A stretch of 64,000 nucleotides of DNA from Harmothoe impar (GCA_947462335.1 OX381704.1:26001955-26065954); one strand, 5' to 3'. Shown: positions 12,341 to 24,534, counted from the first letter of the stretch. The notes: generated from the sequence alone by a model not told the origin. Numbers and translations: made by a program.

Positions 12341-13295
12341 AAAAAATTAAAGATAAGGCGATAAGGATTGGCAGGTGACGTGTGGTGTGTGAGGCTAAGG
12401 GTTAGAGTGGTTATATTGGATGAATAGGTTGTCTGTAGCAGAATGCTGCCTCTACTATAACGCTCTGCATTCTTATTGTAAAGGACTTTTGGATATGTTT
12501 ATCCGTATCTAGATCTGAAAACTTGCACAAAGGCGTTCTCCATACTGATGCAATAGACTGCAGTATAGGCTGTATATAATTTTATCTTTGTAGATCTATA
12601 GACAATTTGGAAATCTGCGATTAGAATTAACTGTCATTATATTATCTACATTATATGCATGTATATGTCAGGGATAATTGTCCAAATCCCTTTCCAATTA
12701 GGATGTACATCGTTTTTATGCCTGTGTGTTGGGGTGGGGATGATTTGAATGTTCATGTTCCATCTATACAGTGTCAGAGGTTACGTCTACATAAGATATA
12801 AATTGGATTTAAAGAGCAGTCACGGGGTTTGGCAGCACAATGAGAACTTAGCGTGTTGCCATATGCAGCACAGCACAGCCCGGCCAGGGTGTGGCAGGGG
12901 CCTGGGGCAGAGTTGATTCTAGTAATTAGTGCGACGTACAGAACAGGGCCCGATAACAAAATAAACGCCGACCCGTTGCAAATCGCCGACTTTGCACGCT
13001 TAATTAGAACGGCTGTGTGGTGCCTGCGGCGGGGCATGGAGGGGGTGTATACCGCAGTCATTGGGGCTACCACCTCCATCTATAGAAGCTGCAACCTGCG
13101 GTAGTGAGGGGCACTTTTTGTGTGCCCTTCTGACCCCGATTCACATTGCCCTCGGTCCTATGTATACATGCTTCTCCGGGATGTCTGTTCGAATGGAATT
13201 AGTTGTAGATAGTGCAAGTTAGTGTAAGCATTGGAAAAGGTTCCATTAAAATGTGGAGTAATATGTATTGGATGTTTCAAATTGCCACTAGGGTA

Positions 13296-14039
13296 CACTG
13301 TAAAAAATTCCCGTTGAAATTATGGGGAATCAGTGTAAAATTTTACAGTTTAGAACAGTGTCAAATTCAACACTTTTACACTGAACATCCCTAAACCTCT
13401 ACAGTGAAACACCTTATTTTCATTAACGGTGAATCTCACGTTAGATATTTGCCCACCAGGTGGCAGCCTGAGAGATATCAGGACTTTAGTAGAACCTCTC
13501 ACTTTAAAACGTATCTAAATGTGTTAGAATGATTACAATGTCCAATTACCTCATCAATCACAGGGTCAACCTTGAAGCCTATGGTACATTATAGATAATA
13601 GAAATATTATTTCCTTTTCTATATCAGTGGGAACAAGCAAGGATTGTAAAAACACCCATTTTGTGGTAATTAGAATTATACATAATAACACTACTGTCAG
13701 AGTTGCTTTGTAACAATCCTAGAGTACCCTTTGCTCATGGATTATACTTGCATATTACTGTGAGGCATTCAATTATGTTTCTTATGGCCTAATATTTACA
13801 GGCCTGAAATTAAGTTGATATCATGAAATATACCAATGAATCAAGAAAAAAGAGAATCATCAATGAATAGCAGAGAATCATCATATAATAATGATGAATC
13901 ACCGTAAAATGACAACTGGAAAGCTCCATAAAATTTAGGGGGATTAGGAGAATACGGTGACCGTAAAAACAACGGTGAAAGCTTGGCATTAATTGATGCC
14001 AGTGAATCACCGTAATTTTACAGGATATTTCTAAGAGTG
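13296..14039. mobile_element. MITE, CACTG ends with TA target site
   Basis: Begins CACTGTAAAAAATTC at 13296 and ends degenerately in AAGAGTG at 14039, with TA on both outer flanks. Inside, words such as CCGTTGAA, ACGGTGAATC and its complement, and TAAAATTTTACAG recur in both orientations. No ORF was found. Related by ends to the elements at 18097 and 39559. It carries a perfect CTCF-like core at 13453-13466. Confidence 0.7.
13453..13466 (+). promoter_or_regulatory. CTCF-like core inside a MITE
   Basis: CCACCAGGTGGCAG fits all 14 positions of CCASYAGRKGGCRS. The same 14 bases occur in the related MITE at 40256-40269. CACCTG/CAGGTG E-box proteins could also bind this word. Confidence 0.45.
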
Positions 14040-14879
14040 TAGTGAAAGGAATTATCGCCTTACAAGTCCCATATATATATTTTATGTACAATAACTACTG
14101 TATAAATCAAACTCTTTATATTTATATGGGCACACCAGCTGGTGTTCTGCAGAATTAGTCTAAGGTAGTAACTATAATAGACTCTAAATATGATAGCCCC
14201 ATAAATGGACGATAATGTGTGCATTAAGGCACCAGCAGCAAAGCCCCCATAGTGGGTGGTTGGTGGTAGAGGGGGTGCAGAAAGGGCCCCGCGGACAATG
14301 ACCGTGCGATTGCTATTAATTCAGGCGATAATGGACAATAATGAACGCTCCCTGGTCCGCCCTCCATCATCACCAGCTGCCTCTCAATAACTACCGCTCC
14401 CCAAAATGGCTGGCACTTCAGAAATACTTCAGAAATTCTCAAAAATGTTCAAGGGATCTTGTTTGGGAGATTATTGTATTATCCTACTTAAGAGGCCTTT
14501 AAATCTTGGATATGGGTTTTCTAAAGGTAAATACTGCATGTGTATGGCTGTCCTCGGTCCCACCATTTTGACACATTGAAATGCAATTCAAAACGTTTTT
14601 ACCAGAATACAGCCTCGATCATGGTACCTAATTAAGTCCAAACTTATGAGCTTCGACACAAATAATGTGTTATTAACTTATTCATCAAAGAAAGCTTCTC
14701 ATCTGTATTTTTATAGTAAATGCACAATCATAACTGAATCTGTTCGGTGAGTCTACCTATTGTAAAATCATTTGTCTGGATATTCAAGCGCCAAGCCTTA
14801 AATCATGTTGGTGCTGTAGACAATATTAGCTCTATTTACAGTTGACTGCAGCTTGGTGATAGGTGTGACATGCGGACAT

Positions 14880-15160
14880 TGTTCAGGCCCCTCCTCTGTC
14901 AGCCCTGGATGAGCTGATGTGTGTGAGTGTGTGTGTCAGGAGGGGAGGTCTATTTGGTCAGGGACATGGTCCCCCTGTCTCCGTGCAGGGAGTTGAATCA
15001 TGCCCCGCGTCCTCCTGAGATTACTTTACTAATTCACGATTTGTGTAGTCACTAATTGGCTTATGTGGACGTCTGTTGGAGCTGTCAGCCCTAATAACGC
15101 TGACACTGCTGCCTCCAGAGCCACTGCCCTACTGTCAGCCCCTGTCAGCATGTGCTCTGT
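14880..15160. promoter_or_regulatory. Cluster of TGTCAG (MEIS/TGIF-like) motifs in intron 1
   Basis: CTGTCAG occurs at about 14895, 15082, 15132 and 15142, with related TGTCAG and TGACA words at about 14934 and 15099, and homeodomain-like TAATT cores at about 15029 and 15052. This is the look of a homeodomain-cofactor enhancer. It is a motif-level suggestion only. Confidence 0.25.
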
Positions 15161-15689
15161 CTACGGCATCTCCATAAAGCACTAACACGCACACTATGAG
15201 TAAAGAAACTAAGGAATATCCAACCAATGTCAGCACAATAATTCACATACAGAAATAGGCGTAATACAACTTAACCTGTATATATACCACTCACTGTTTA
15301 CTCTAGACACTTGCAGAGAATCCATATATTTTTCAGGGTGACTTGGTTTATCGTGTGAAAGTAAGCAGATGCGCCCATTGACGTTCAGTGTGAAGGCGTG
15401 ATTTCTGCATATTCTCAACATTCATATACTGTTTACCTGAACAAGAATAAAACCCTTCTGCATGCATATAGCCCAGTGAGGCATTTGCAGCTGGCCCTTC
15501 AGGAATTGCTGCCACGGCCGTTCCTCATAAACCTTATGCAGGCAGTTGTGTTATTATACAAACTGACAAAGTCAAACATTGCTGTATAATCAGATTTGTG
15601 TCTGGAATTCATTTTCTACGGTGCTTACCAATGCATGTTCATATTGCTTGATTATACTAGGGCTTACGCCCTGTAAGGGTCACATAGTC

Positions 15690-15970
15690 ATATAATGTAC
15701 TATGCCCTAATTTGTCGTCACGATGCATGCATGAGTGCAGCCCTAGCGAGTTATCTCACCAGGTTGCATCCATGTAGCACTCATGTATCATGTATAGTGC
15801 ATCAACCCCGTAGGAGTGGCATGATGCATGAATGCAGCTATGGCGAGTTACTCTCCAAGACTGTATTCGTGCATCATGGCGACCATGGCCATACTGTATC
15901 AAAACACAATGCTGCCCTTAAAGGGTTAGTGCATATAGCAGCCGTCAAGATGATGCTGCCAAGACGTTGA
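15690..15970 (+). repeat. Dispersed repeat, GCGAGTTACTCACCA family, copy 1
   Basis: Shares ATGATGCATG, GCAGC.CT.GCGAGTTA.TC.CCA and CCCTTAAAGGGTTA with 25660-25945 and 44240-44460. Within this copy the motif is present twice (about 15730 and 15830). No ends with clear inverted repeats were found, so its class is unknown. Confidence 0.6.
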
Positions 15971-16708
15971 CAAGGTGTATAAATGTAATCATTATTCAGT
16001 GGCTGTGCTAATAACCTCATGTTTATATTCATGAGGCTGGACTAACAATCCTCCCACCCCCGACCCCCTCCTGCTGGATCCCTGACGTCCTCCCCTATAT
16101 ATTACTATCCTCCAGTGTATATTGTGAGGGTGGGCAGGAGGGATGAGGTCACATAAGGTAGGCGCCATGAGTCACCTCAGTGACACAATGTCATCATTAT
16201 AAATCGTTATGGATCAGATGTCTCATTGGTGCATGAAGCAAATTCAATTACCCATCCAGAATGTCCCTATAGAGTGCCTATATAGGCCTAAATATACACC
16301 GTTAGACGTAGTTTATAGTTATGTATCATATCCCAAGGTCTGGTCCTAGATATTTTGAATATTAATTCCTGGACTTTCATTCATGATGTATACCACAGAC
16401 CTCTGGCCTGAAAACCAATACATGTACATGTAATATCATTTTCTTTTTAATATACCAGTATGGTTTCAAAGCCTCTACCATTGATACTATTGCTCCTCAT
16501 AACAGTGGTTTACATATGTTATGGATGATATAATGGCCCGGGAATCAGCTGTCAGCATGTATCGCGCATACTGAGTTGTGTAAAGGTAGTTTAAATTCGG
16601 CTTGCTGGACATTGACCCTGAGGTATCCAAGGTGACAAAAAGGTCGACCTCGTTACAAGAATCTCGCATATTCTCGCATGGTCACACATTTCTCGAAAGA
16701 TGACCCCT

Positions 16709-17356
16709 GTGGGGTGTTTCACAAGGAGAAAATAGAGACAATTAATTTTACATGTTTTCTAAGGCCAACTTAATATCACCCAATATTAATTTTATCTTGG
16801 TGTTTCACAAGTTTCAATTGTATCTATGGACATATACTTAGATACAATTGAAGATAATAATGCGGCTTGTGAAACACCAACATAAGACTAACATTTGATA
16901 AAAGTAAGTCAACCTTAATAACCATAAAGCGTTAATCTTAAATACGCTCCCCTTGTATAATGACCACATAGGATCAACATAAGTGTTGTTTAAATGTGTA
17001 TAACTAGTTTATTTTCATCCTAAATAAACAGATATTTTCAGGGATTCTTGTGTGTAGTATGACACATATATTGCATGAAAAAAACATGAAAAAATATGTA
17101 AGGAAAATATTAGCGGGCATGGTATGAGCTGCACGCTAATATGCATTGTGAAACACTTATACATTAGTTGTACCTCAATTGTAGGCCAAGACCCTGACTT
17201 AACATCTTGGTTGTAGACCTTTGTGAAACACTTTTTAAAAGCAGTATACAATTGATACAACCAAATGTCGGTCTTACTGGTTATATACAATCAAGTCCTC
17301 CTATAGAAACACTTATTCTACAATTAATTGTATATGCCCCTTGTGAAACACCCCAC
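16709..17356. mobile_element. MITE with 18-bp TIRs
   Basis: GTGGGGTGTTTCACAAGG at 16709-16726 is the exact inverse complement of 17339-17356. Inside, TGTGAAACAC or its complement recurs at about 16799, 16866, 17148 and 17221, giving subterminal and internal repeats. The flanks are TGACCCCT on the left and TGACCTCG on the right, possibly a decayed 8-bp duplication. No transposase ORF was found. Confidence 0.8.
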
Positions 17357-17454
17357 TGACCTCGTCATTAGGTGTACAGTAATTAGTCAAATCAGTGGAG
17401 ATCAGCTTCCACAGGCACACGGTCCCGGTCGCTGCACTCAGTACCCAAAGGGGG

Positions 17455-17866
17455 ACGTCACCTGCGTTCTCCGTTTAAAATAAAAACCTATTCCACGGAT
17501 TTCCAGCCCAAAAAGCACCCCCTTTTCCCCAGGAACACGGGTATTTTGGGGTCCAAAAAGACCCCCTTTTACTAATAAGTGTGGGGAATTTTACCAACAT
17601 ATCCCCTTCTCTATGAATGACAGATATTTGATAGACAAGAGTCTAAAAGTGTCAGTGGAATGCAGCATGATTTATTCTCCAATACATTGTTTCAGGATAT
17701 TCAAGTTTTCTCCAACCAAGCTCACATCCCCATTTAAAATAACCCCTTATCTTGAAAAGCAGGGGGATTTATTTAGAAAAATACCCCCCTTTTCTTAAAA
17801 TCCACGGGGAATTGGAAATTCTCTGAAAAGGACCCTTTTCCCGTGTTTTTAGAACGCAGGTGACGT
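17455..17866. mobile_element. MITE with 16-bp TIRs
   Basis: ACGTCACCTGCGTTCT at 17455-17470 is the exact inverse complement of 17851-17866. The interior contains repeated CCCCTTTT-type words and their inverses. No ORF of note and no clear target duplication. Confidence 0.75.
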
Positions 17867-18096
17867 ATATCATGTACACAAGTGCGGGGACCGGGCACAC
17901 GGTACTCGTCTTATGACGGAGGGATGCCATGATGACAATATCTACATCACACATGTAGGCCTACAGTTGTCATGAAGTATATTGTGCATAGTGATCGTGG
18001 GAACCATCGTGCCGAAAATTCCATACCTTGGCAGCTGTATTAGTTTCCATATTTTGAGATACAACAAACAATATATTTTCTGCAGGTGAGATGGCA

Positions 18097-18789
18097 CACT
18101 GTAAAAATATTCCGTTGACTAAACGGAGAATCAATGCAAAACGTAAATGTGATAACGGTGAGGCAATGTTAAGTCAACCAATTTTACTGTGAATATCTGT
18201 AACCCAGTACGCTGAAACACAGTGTATTCATTTACGGTGAAGCTTTGTCATGTAAAAATATTCCGTTGAATATACAGAGAATCAATGTAAAATTCTACGG
18301 CAGATCATCATCATATACATGTATATTATTATAGTGGGGCAATGTAAAATCAATCAATTTTACTTTGAATATCCGTAATTCAGCACAGTGCAACACAGCT
18401 GTAAGGTTTGCTTTGTAGCCATCCTAGAGTGACTTCTTCTCATGGACTGACATTACAAAGTGTCATGAAGCATCTTATAAGGCTCTCATAGACTGATTCC
18501 TAATGATTAGGCCTGAAGCCTTGACACCAAGATGCTAAATACTGGGATAAATGAGTTAAATTACACAAAATACCATTATAACTATTGTTTAGGCACTGTA
18601 TTGAAATGACAGTGATGTCCCGTATTCTGTTAGAATAACGATGATTCACTGGCACCTCTGGGTGCTGGACTTTCACAGTTAAAATTACGGTGAACTTGAA
18701 ATAACAGTGACCGTTATTTTCACAGTGAAAGTCCGGCACCCAGTGTTGCCATTGGATCTCCGTTATTTTGACGGATTCTTTATACAGTG
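18097..18789. mobile_element. MITE, CACTGTAAAAATATT family
   Basis: Starts CACTGTAAAAATATTCCG at 18097 and ends ACAGTG at 18789, followed by TA. An internal partial duplicate of the left end begins at about 18250. Words CCGTTGA, TTACGGTGA and their inverses match the element at 13296-14039. No coding capacity. Confidence 0.65.
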
Positions 18790-19179
18790 TATGCAACCTA
18801 CATACAGTATACCAATTTTCAAGAATATGAGCTGTCTGGAAAAAAAACACAACGGCGTTTGTTTTGTAATTATCTATAGGTACCAGGATAGACAACATCC
18901 AATATAGTCCAATGTCCACTAGCACAAGAAGCTTGCTACGGTGAATGTCGAGTGCTATCTGGTCTGCTATATGGTCTGACGCTGCTTGGAGGCTCTGCTA
19001 CAGATTTGTCTCAATGACCAGTCATCAGACCCGAACACACCTGGCTCCCCGCTCACGGACGGTGGCTGGAGGCAGGTACATTGGTGTAATTGAGGAGCTA
19101 GTTAGCTCTGTATCTCCCCTGCCTGCCCTGGAGGACCCGCCCCATGCCCCCGGCAACACATCCCATCGATCCTCCAGAC

Positions 19180-19345
19180 CTCACCGGAAGTCAGCAAAAG
19201 ACATGTCTGCGCGCGCACCAATCCCGCCCATGTGATCCTGACGTGACCGCGAGGCGAATCCTCGCTACTTCTCGCGAGATTACCAATCGGCGCTAATCAA
19301 TGTCGCGGCCTAATCGGCCTTAATTAATCCCGGCAGGGGGCGCGT
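19180..19345. promoter_or_regulatory. CpG-rich intronic island with TCTCGCGAGA, CCAAT and CTCF-like motifs
   Basis: In 165 bases there are CGCGCG words, two CCAAT boxes (about 19218 and 19284), the palindromic promoter word TCTCGCGAGA (about 19271), several TAAT cores and CCGGCAGGGGGCGC at 19330-19343 (13 of 14 to the CTCF core). This combination is typical of CpG-island promoters. It could be an alternative PKDCC promoter, an antisense promoter or an insulator. It directly abuts the 47-bp minisatellite. Confidence 0.4.
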
Positions 19346-19392
19346 CGGGCGAGCTACTCATATCAGGGTAGGACATGTCTACTGAGCAGCTC

Positions 19393-20645
19393 ATAGTCTG
19401 GGTGCAGCCTGTGAGCAGGTTGTCAGGTGCCTGGTGGGGATAGTCTGGGTGCAGCCTGTGAGCAGGTTGTCAGGTGGCTGGTGGGGATAGTCTGGGTGCA
19501 GCCTGTGAGCAGGTTGTCAGGTGGCTGGTGGGGATAGTCTGGGTGCAACCTGTGAGCAGGTTGTCAGGTGACTGGTGAGGATAGTCTGGGTGCAGTTTGT
19601 CAGGTAGCTGGTGGGGATAGTCTGGGTGCAACCTGGGAGCAGTTTGTCAGGTGCCTGGTGGGGATAGTCTGCGTGCAACCTGTGAGTAGGTTGTCAGGTG
19701 CCTGGTGGGGATAGTCTGGGTGCAGCCTGTGAGCAGGTTGTCAGGTGCCTGGTGGGGATAGTCTGGGTGCAGCCTGTGAGCAGGTTGTCAGGTGCCTGGT
19801 GGGGATAGTCTGCGTGCAGCCTGTGAGCAGGTTGTCAGGTGGCTGGTGGGGATAGTCTGGGTGCAGCCTGTGAGCAGGTTGTCAGGTGCCTGGTGGGGAT
19901 AGTCAGGGTGCAGCCTGTGAGCAGGTTGTCAGGTGGCTGGTGGGGATAGTCTGGGTGCAGCCTGTGAGCAGGTTGTCAGGTGGCTGGTGGGGATAGTCTG
20001 GGTGCAACCTGTGAGCAGGTTGTCAGGTGACTGGTGAGGATAGTCTGGGTGCAGTTTGTCAGGTGGCTGGTGGGGATAGTCTGGGTGCAACCTGGGAGCA
20101 GTTTGTCAGGTGCCTGGTGGGGATAGTCTGCGTGCAACCTGTGAGTAGGTTGTCAGGTGCCTGGTGGGGATAGTCTGGGTGCAGCCTGTGAGCAGGTTGT
20201 CAGGTGCCTGGTGGGGATAGTCTGGGTGCAGCCTGTGAGCAGGTTGTCAGGTGCCTGGTGGGGATAGTCTGCGTGCAGCCTGTGAGCAGGTTGTCAGGTG
20301 CCTGGTGGGAATAGTCTGGGTGCAGCCTGTGAGCAGGTTGTCAGGTGCCTGGTGGGGATAGTCTGCGTGCAGCCTGTGAGCAGGTTGTCAGGTGCCTGGT
20401 GGGGATAGTCTGGGAGCAGCCTGGGAGCAGGTTGTCAGGTGCCTGGTGGGGATAGTCTGGGTGCAGCCTGTGAGCAGGTTGTCAGGTGCCTGGTGGGGAT
20501 AGTCTGCGTGCAGCCTGTGAGCAGGTTGTCAGGTGCCTGGTGGGGATAGTCTGCGTGCAGCCTGTGAGCAGGTTGTCAGGTGCCTGGTGGGGATAGTCTG
20601 GGTGCAGCCTGTGAGCAGGTTGTCAGGTGCCTGGTGGGGTTAGTC
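19393..20645 (+). repeat. 47-bp minisatellite with higher-order structure
   Basis: About 26 head-to-tail units of 47 bases built on GATAGTCTGGGTGCAG, CCTGTGAGCAGG and TTGTCAGGTGCCTGG. A distinctive run of variant units (ACTGGTGAGG, then a shortened unit, then CTGGGAGCAGTTTG) appears at about 19571 and again at about 20030, 459 bases apart. A block of units was therefore duplicated together. There are no spacers and no unique sequence between units. Confidence 0.95.
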
Positions 20646-22382
20646 TGGGTGTACAGCCCTGGACCTGACTACACCACCCAGGTGTGTTGACATATGGGCT
20701 GCTGACGGGCGTAACCTGGGGGCAGGCATCCATGGCAGAGGTCGGTGTAGGTAAAACGCGCCACTGCCGGGACCCGCTACAACTGCCATACATCAGCCTC
20801 CTACCCCTGGACCTGTCCTCCGGGCCATGTACGGGAAGATACTTCACAGTCACCTGGACCTTGTCTACATGAACCGTCTACACCAGCATTGACATATCTA
20901 ATACGTCGATACAGATTCTATACGTATGCATCTATAACTTTAAAGAAGGGATTTAGTGAAGGCCCCGATCATTATGATATTGGTGTTGATATTTTTAAGT
21001 TCAAATATATTTCATTGCGTCCAATCATAACATGTCTTTCATGTGCTTGTCTGGATTTACGTGGAGGAGGATGCTTTCTTGAATTTGCCATTTACAAGTA
21101 TATCTCTATGAATAAGCATATTAAATGCCAAAGAATGATGACACAGTTTTCAATTGAATTTATATGTGCATGCTGCCTTTGTAGTACAATAGTGCAAATC
21201 ATAACAAATCAATCTAATGTGCTATTGTACAGTACATAAGATCTATACATGCACGAGGGGAATTTGGTCTTATCTCCGAATCTCACAGGTTCACATAAGA
21301 TATGAAGTATACAACCACTTGTATATGACCTTGAGGTCATTTTATACAGGGGTCAAATGGCAATGTCTCACCGAATTGACACTTATTCTCTGCTCATGTA
21401 TTAATTGTATGTAGATCCCAACCCCTTATTGTTGTCTCATCATGACTTCATGTAAGGATTTCATGGGAGACTGACCAATGTCACTTTCCATGCACTCCAA
21501 TCTGTTCTAGGTGACTAGCAGAGCTGAACATCACTATAACTAGGGTCACACAGCATAACTTACATTCACCATGTACAGTGGCGTACGCATTCAGGAGGTG
21601 TTATAGTATTTGGGTATATGTGTAAAGTGATTTCCTGGCTCAGTTATTTTGTTTACCCTGTGCTGTTTTATTCAGACATCAGTAGGCCAAGGGGACCCCC
21701 CCCCCATCCTAGACATGGGGAGGGGGCAGAGTATCCCCCCTCCCGAAACATAATACCGGTAATCTAAGGAAATACATAGATTCCTTTGGAAGCCACTTCA
21801 TTAATTTTGTGCCCCCCCCCCCTAAAAAAAAAGAAGGAAGAAACGTCAAGTATTGCTTCCGACACCCTATCATCAGTCAAACTGTTGTGTTCTACATGAA
21901 AGTGATAAAGTTGGCAATTAACATGGCCAGAGACGCTGAGGCAGGCTATAGACCCGGGTAATAGGTCGGATATTCTTTTACTTTTATCATTAATATACAA
22001 AGAAAGTATTTCTACCCGCAACCTTGTGGTTTATAACATTACAAATCCAGTAAAAAGTATGTAGGAATACCTTAGAAATAGACACCGATATTCAAGTCAT
22101 GTGTAGGTTTATACCTACATTATGGGAGGGTTGATCAGCATGTTGAGATCTATAAAATGATGTTCCTGTTTATTTCAGTTAAAGTTGTGTGGCTTCATTT
22201 AAATAGAACGACCCTGAACTGATGGCTGTCTGATTTCATTTTCCCCAATCACTTGAATTTTATTTAATTGGCCATGAGCGCAGTACTTCTTATGGTTCAC
22301 GTTTTGCCTCTTTGACAAAACCCGACCAATGTGATTCTTACCCCCAAGACACAGGTGGATCTGTCATCGATTATTCGCACAG

Positions 22383-22618
22383 GATTATGTGCCTCTACAT
22401 GGGTACCCATATAATTTACTGTGTCGCTGTGTCGATTTTTAGCAAGGGGGGGCCTGTCATCGTGTCGATTTTTATATGTATGGAATATACTATGCCCTTA
22501 TAGAAATGGGTGTGTCCGTCGATTTTTAAACCCCCCGTGTCGCACGTGTCGATTTTTAAACCCCCCGTGTCGCCGTGTCGCACGTGTCGATTTTTAACCC
22601 ATGTAGAGGCACGATTAT
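22383..22618. mobile_element. MITE with 16-bp TIRs and 6-bp target duplication
   Basis: GTGCCTCTACATGGGT at 22389-22404 is the exact inverse complement of 22597-22612, and GATTAT flanks both sides (22383-22388 and 22613-22618). The 224-base body is mostly tandem GTGTCGATTTTTA, AACCCCCC and GTGTCGCAC words. A related string (AAAATCGACATGTGACATGG followed by a C-run) lies at about 10383-10418. No ORF. Confidence 0.8.
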
Positions 22619-22968
22619 GGACAGACCCGGGCAAAGAACGGAACAAGACCCCGACAACGCTCACATCACTGTGCATGGTGTTTAACTTTAATACATGGGC
22701 CCCCAGAAATTGGGATGTAACGTCGTTGGTATCTGGGAGACGTTGACATGCATAAAGATTTTTAAAACGATACAGCGAAACTCTAGTTATAAATGAGCAC
22801 CTCCTAAATAATTGTATTCATAATATAACTTTATTTTTTGTTGGTTTATGGTATTAAACATGCAGGTCAAATCTGAGGTTGGGACCAACGTTTCGGTCCT
22901 TTGTTTTGATGTCTAAATAGACTAGAAATGCTCTAAAAATATAATTTAAGATGTAAAATTACACGTAC

Positions 22969-23913
22969 CTTGATGATGTGCTGGTTGTTGAAAGCCTGCA
23001 GCAGTAACATCTCTTTTAACAGTTTCTGACTGGCCAGGTGGTAACAGGCCACTGGTCCCTTCCCCTGCCTCTCCCCACATGCCGCCATGTCGTGCCCGGC
23101 CAGGTCCACAGTTTTGACGGCTACGGGCTCACCACGGCCCGGGTCGTCGGCACGGTACACAGTCTTGGTCCACCCGGACCCCACGTACTCCCGGCCCGTG
23201 AGGCCGTGCACGTACCCGCACCGGGACCCGCCCGACAGGAGCCGCCGCAGCTCTACAGCCGGCACGTCTATTACCCTCCTGGGGGTGTTACTGTGAGGTG
23301 TACTACCCCCACCGTGTAAGGTATGTACTCCAGGGTCCAACCCATCACCTTGTATAGCTACTGGGTGGAAGTACAGAGCGCTGTCCTCCAGGTTGTTACT
23401 GGAGTGGCCGGGTGGAGGATAGGGCTGATGGTCTCCAGTGGGTTTGGCACCGAGCACAAGTTTGTTTGTCTCCTCCAGGTGAGGTCTGTGCTGGAGGTGT
23501 GCCTCAGGTCCCCACTCCCTCCTGTTCCCCATCAGCTTCCTAAGCCGTGCTTCACCAAACCCATGACTTCCCGCCTCGTCCAACTGCGGCTGTAAGATCC
23601 CAATATCCACTCCCCCAGCCTTTCTCCCCACTCCCCCACCTACCATGTACCCCAAAGCTTCCAGCGCCAGTACAGGTAATCCCTCCAGCACCCCAGCGTC
23701 CACTAACGTGGTACCGGAAGTGCGCGCGCCTTGTACTTCCGGCGCGTTGAGCTGGTCGTCGTATGCGGCCATGTCGCGGTAGGCCTGTGAGAAGCCGGAG
23801 TGGAGGATGTAGAGGTTGCCGACCAGGAACACCACGCCGCACGTTATAGACATGGCCGACAGCGGCGACACACCGCGCCACCGACCCCGCGACCGCTTCT
23901 TCCAACCCATCAT
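22969..23913 (-). CDS. PKDCC: PKDCC exon 1: signal anchor, linker, kinase N-lobe
   Basis: Encodes 315 codons from ATG at 23913 (a second ATG follows at once) to donor AAG|GTACGT. Residues 1-16 are basic and about 19-38 are hydrophobic, a signal or signal-anchor expected for a secretory-pathway kinase. Residues about 45-235 form a Pro/Gly/His-rich linker longer than in vertebrate VLK. The kinase domain starts at about residue 238. The glycine loop is GREYVGSGWTKTVYRA (240-255), the ATP lysine lies in VAVKTVDL (Lys267), and the alpha-C Glu lies in KLLKEMLLL (Glu301). The exon is GC-rich and CpG-rich. The identification rests on the join with exons 2-5, which together read as VLK. The full gene phosphorylates tyrosines on luminal and secreted proteins in that family. 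Confidence 0.88.
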
Positions 23914-24349
23914 CGACCGTTTCCGCTTCCGCCGCGACCAGCGCCGACCACCGCACCTGCAGGGCTATGAGGACAGAAGCCGCTCAGGATGCGGCAAATC
24001 AACATGCTGTCGTCGCGCGGCGGGGTGGTGGTGGTGGTGGTCCTTGGATGGAGGGATCCCAGAACTAGCTATTCAGATCAGGTTGGTGGAGTGGCGAGCT
24101 GTAGACAGATCCATACTGATCCTCTCCCAGCAGGGCCTGGTGCCGGGATCGATGTCCGTGATCAGGTCGTGGATCAGGGGTGGATGTCGACAGATCCCAC
24201 CTGGATCCTGGAGTGACGCGTGTCCGTGCTGGAGTCCGGCCGGATCAGGTCCGTAATGAGAACAGGGGAGTGTGGTGTAACACTGATTGAAGGAGGATCC
24301 TGCAGACCGGGTAGCAGAGATCTCTCAACATGCAGCAACTCTGTGGTCC
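23914..24349 (-). other. Probable PKDCC 5'UTR (start-exon part)
   Basis: Upstream of the ATG the minus strand runs GC-rich back to a strong acceptor TTTATATTTTCCAG ending at 24350. The sequence between would be 5'UTR in the same exon as the start codon. Inferred from the splice signal only. Confidence 0.45.
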
Positions 24350-24534
24350 CTGGAAAATATAAATAAAGAAATATTGATTGTACTTGATTGGCAGAATTGC
24401 ATGACATACATGTTTAGCATGCATGGACAATTCTAAAGCAATGGGTGACAGCAATGATCTGTATCAATATCTGACCATGGCCTTTCATATCTCAGTTCCT
24501 GTAAATGTTTTAAAACTAAAAGAAGTAAATTTAC
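24350..24534 (-). other. Possible 185-base 5'UTR intron of PKDCC
   Basis: Donor CTGAG|GTAAAT at 24534 and acceptor TTTTCCAG at 24350 on the minus strand frame a short AT-rich stretch between two GC-richer ones. Not confirmed by transcript data. Confidence 0.4.

Larger units (their letters stand above)
7820..22968 (-). other. PKDCC intron 1 (15.1 kb)
   Basis: A long first intron with donor AAG|GTACGT at 22968 and acceptor TTGTTGCAG at 7820. It holds several MITEs (10676, 13296, 16709, 17455, 18097, 22389), minisatellites at 10433 and 19393, CpG-rich islands at about 11930-12340 and 19180-19345, microsatellites at about 8889-8935 and homopolymer C/G runs. No alternative coding exon was recognised. 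Long first introns of developmental genes often hold enhancers. That role is inference here. Confidence 0.75.

Noticed and set aside
11917..12350. Overlapping plus-strand ORFs of about 100 codons
   Set aside because: Frames are open because the block is GC-rich. There are no domain features and they lie inside the PKDCC intron.
19393..20645. CRISPR-like regular repeats
   Set aside because: Units are directly contiguous with no unique spacers, and the setting is an animal intron.
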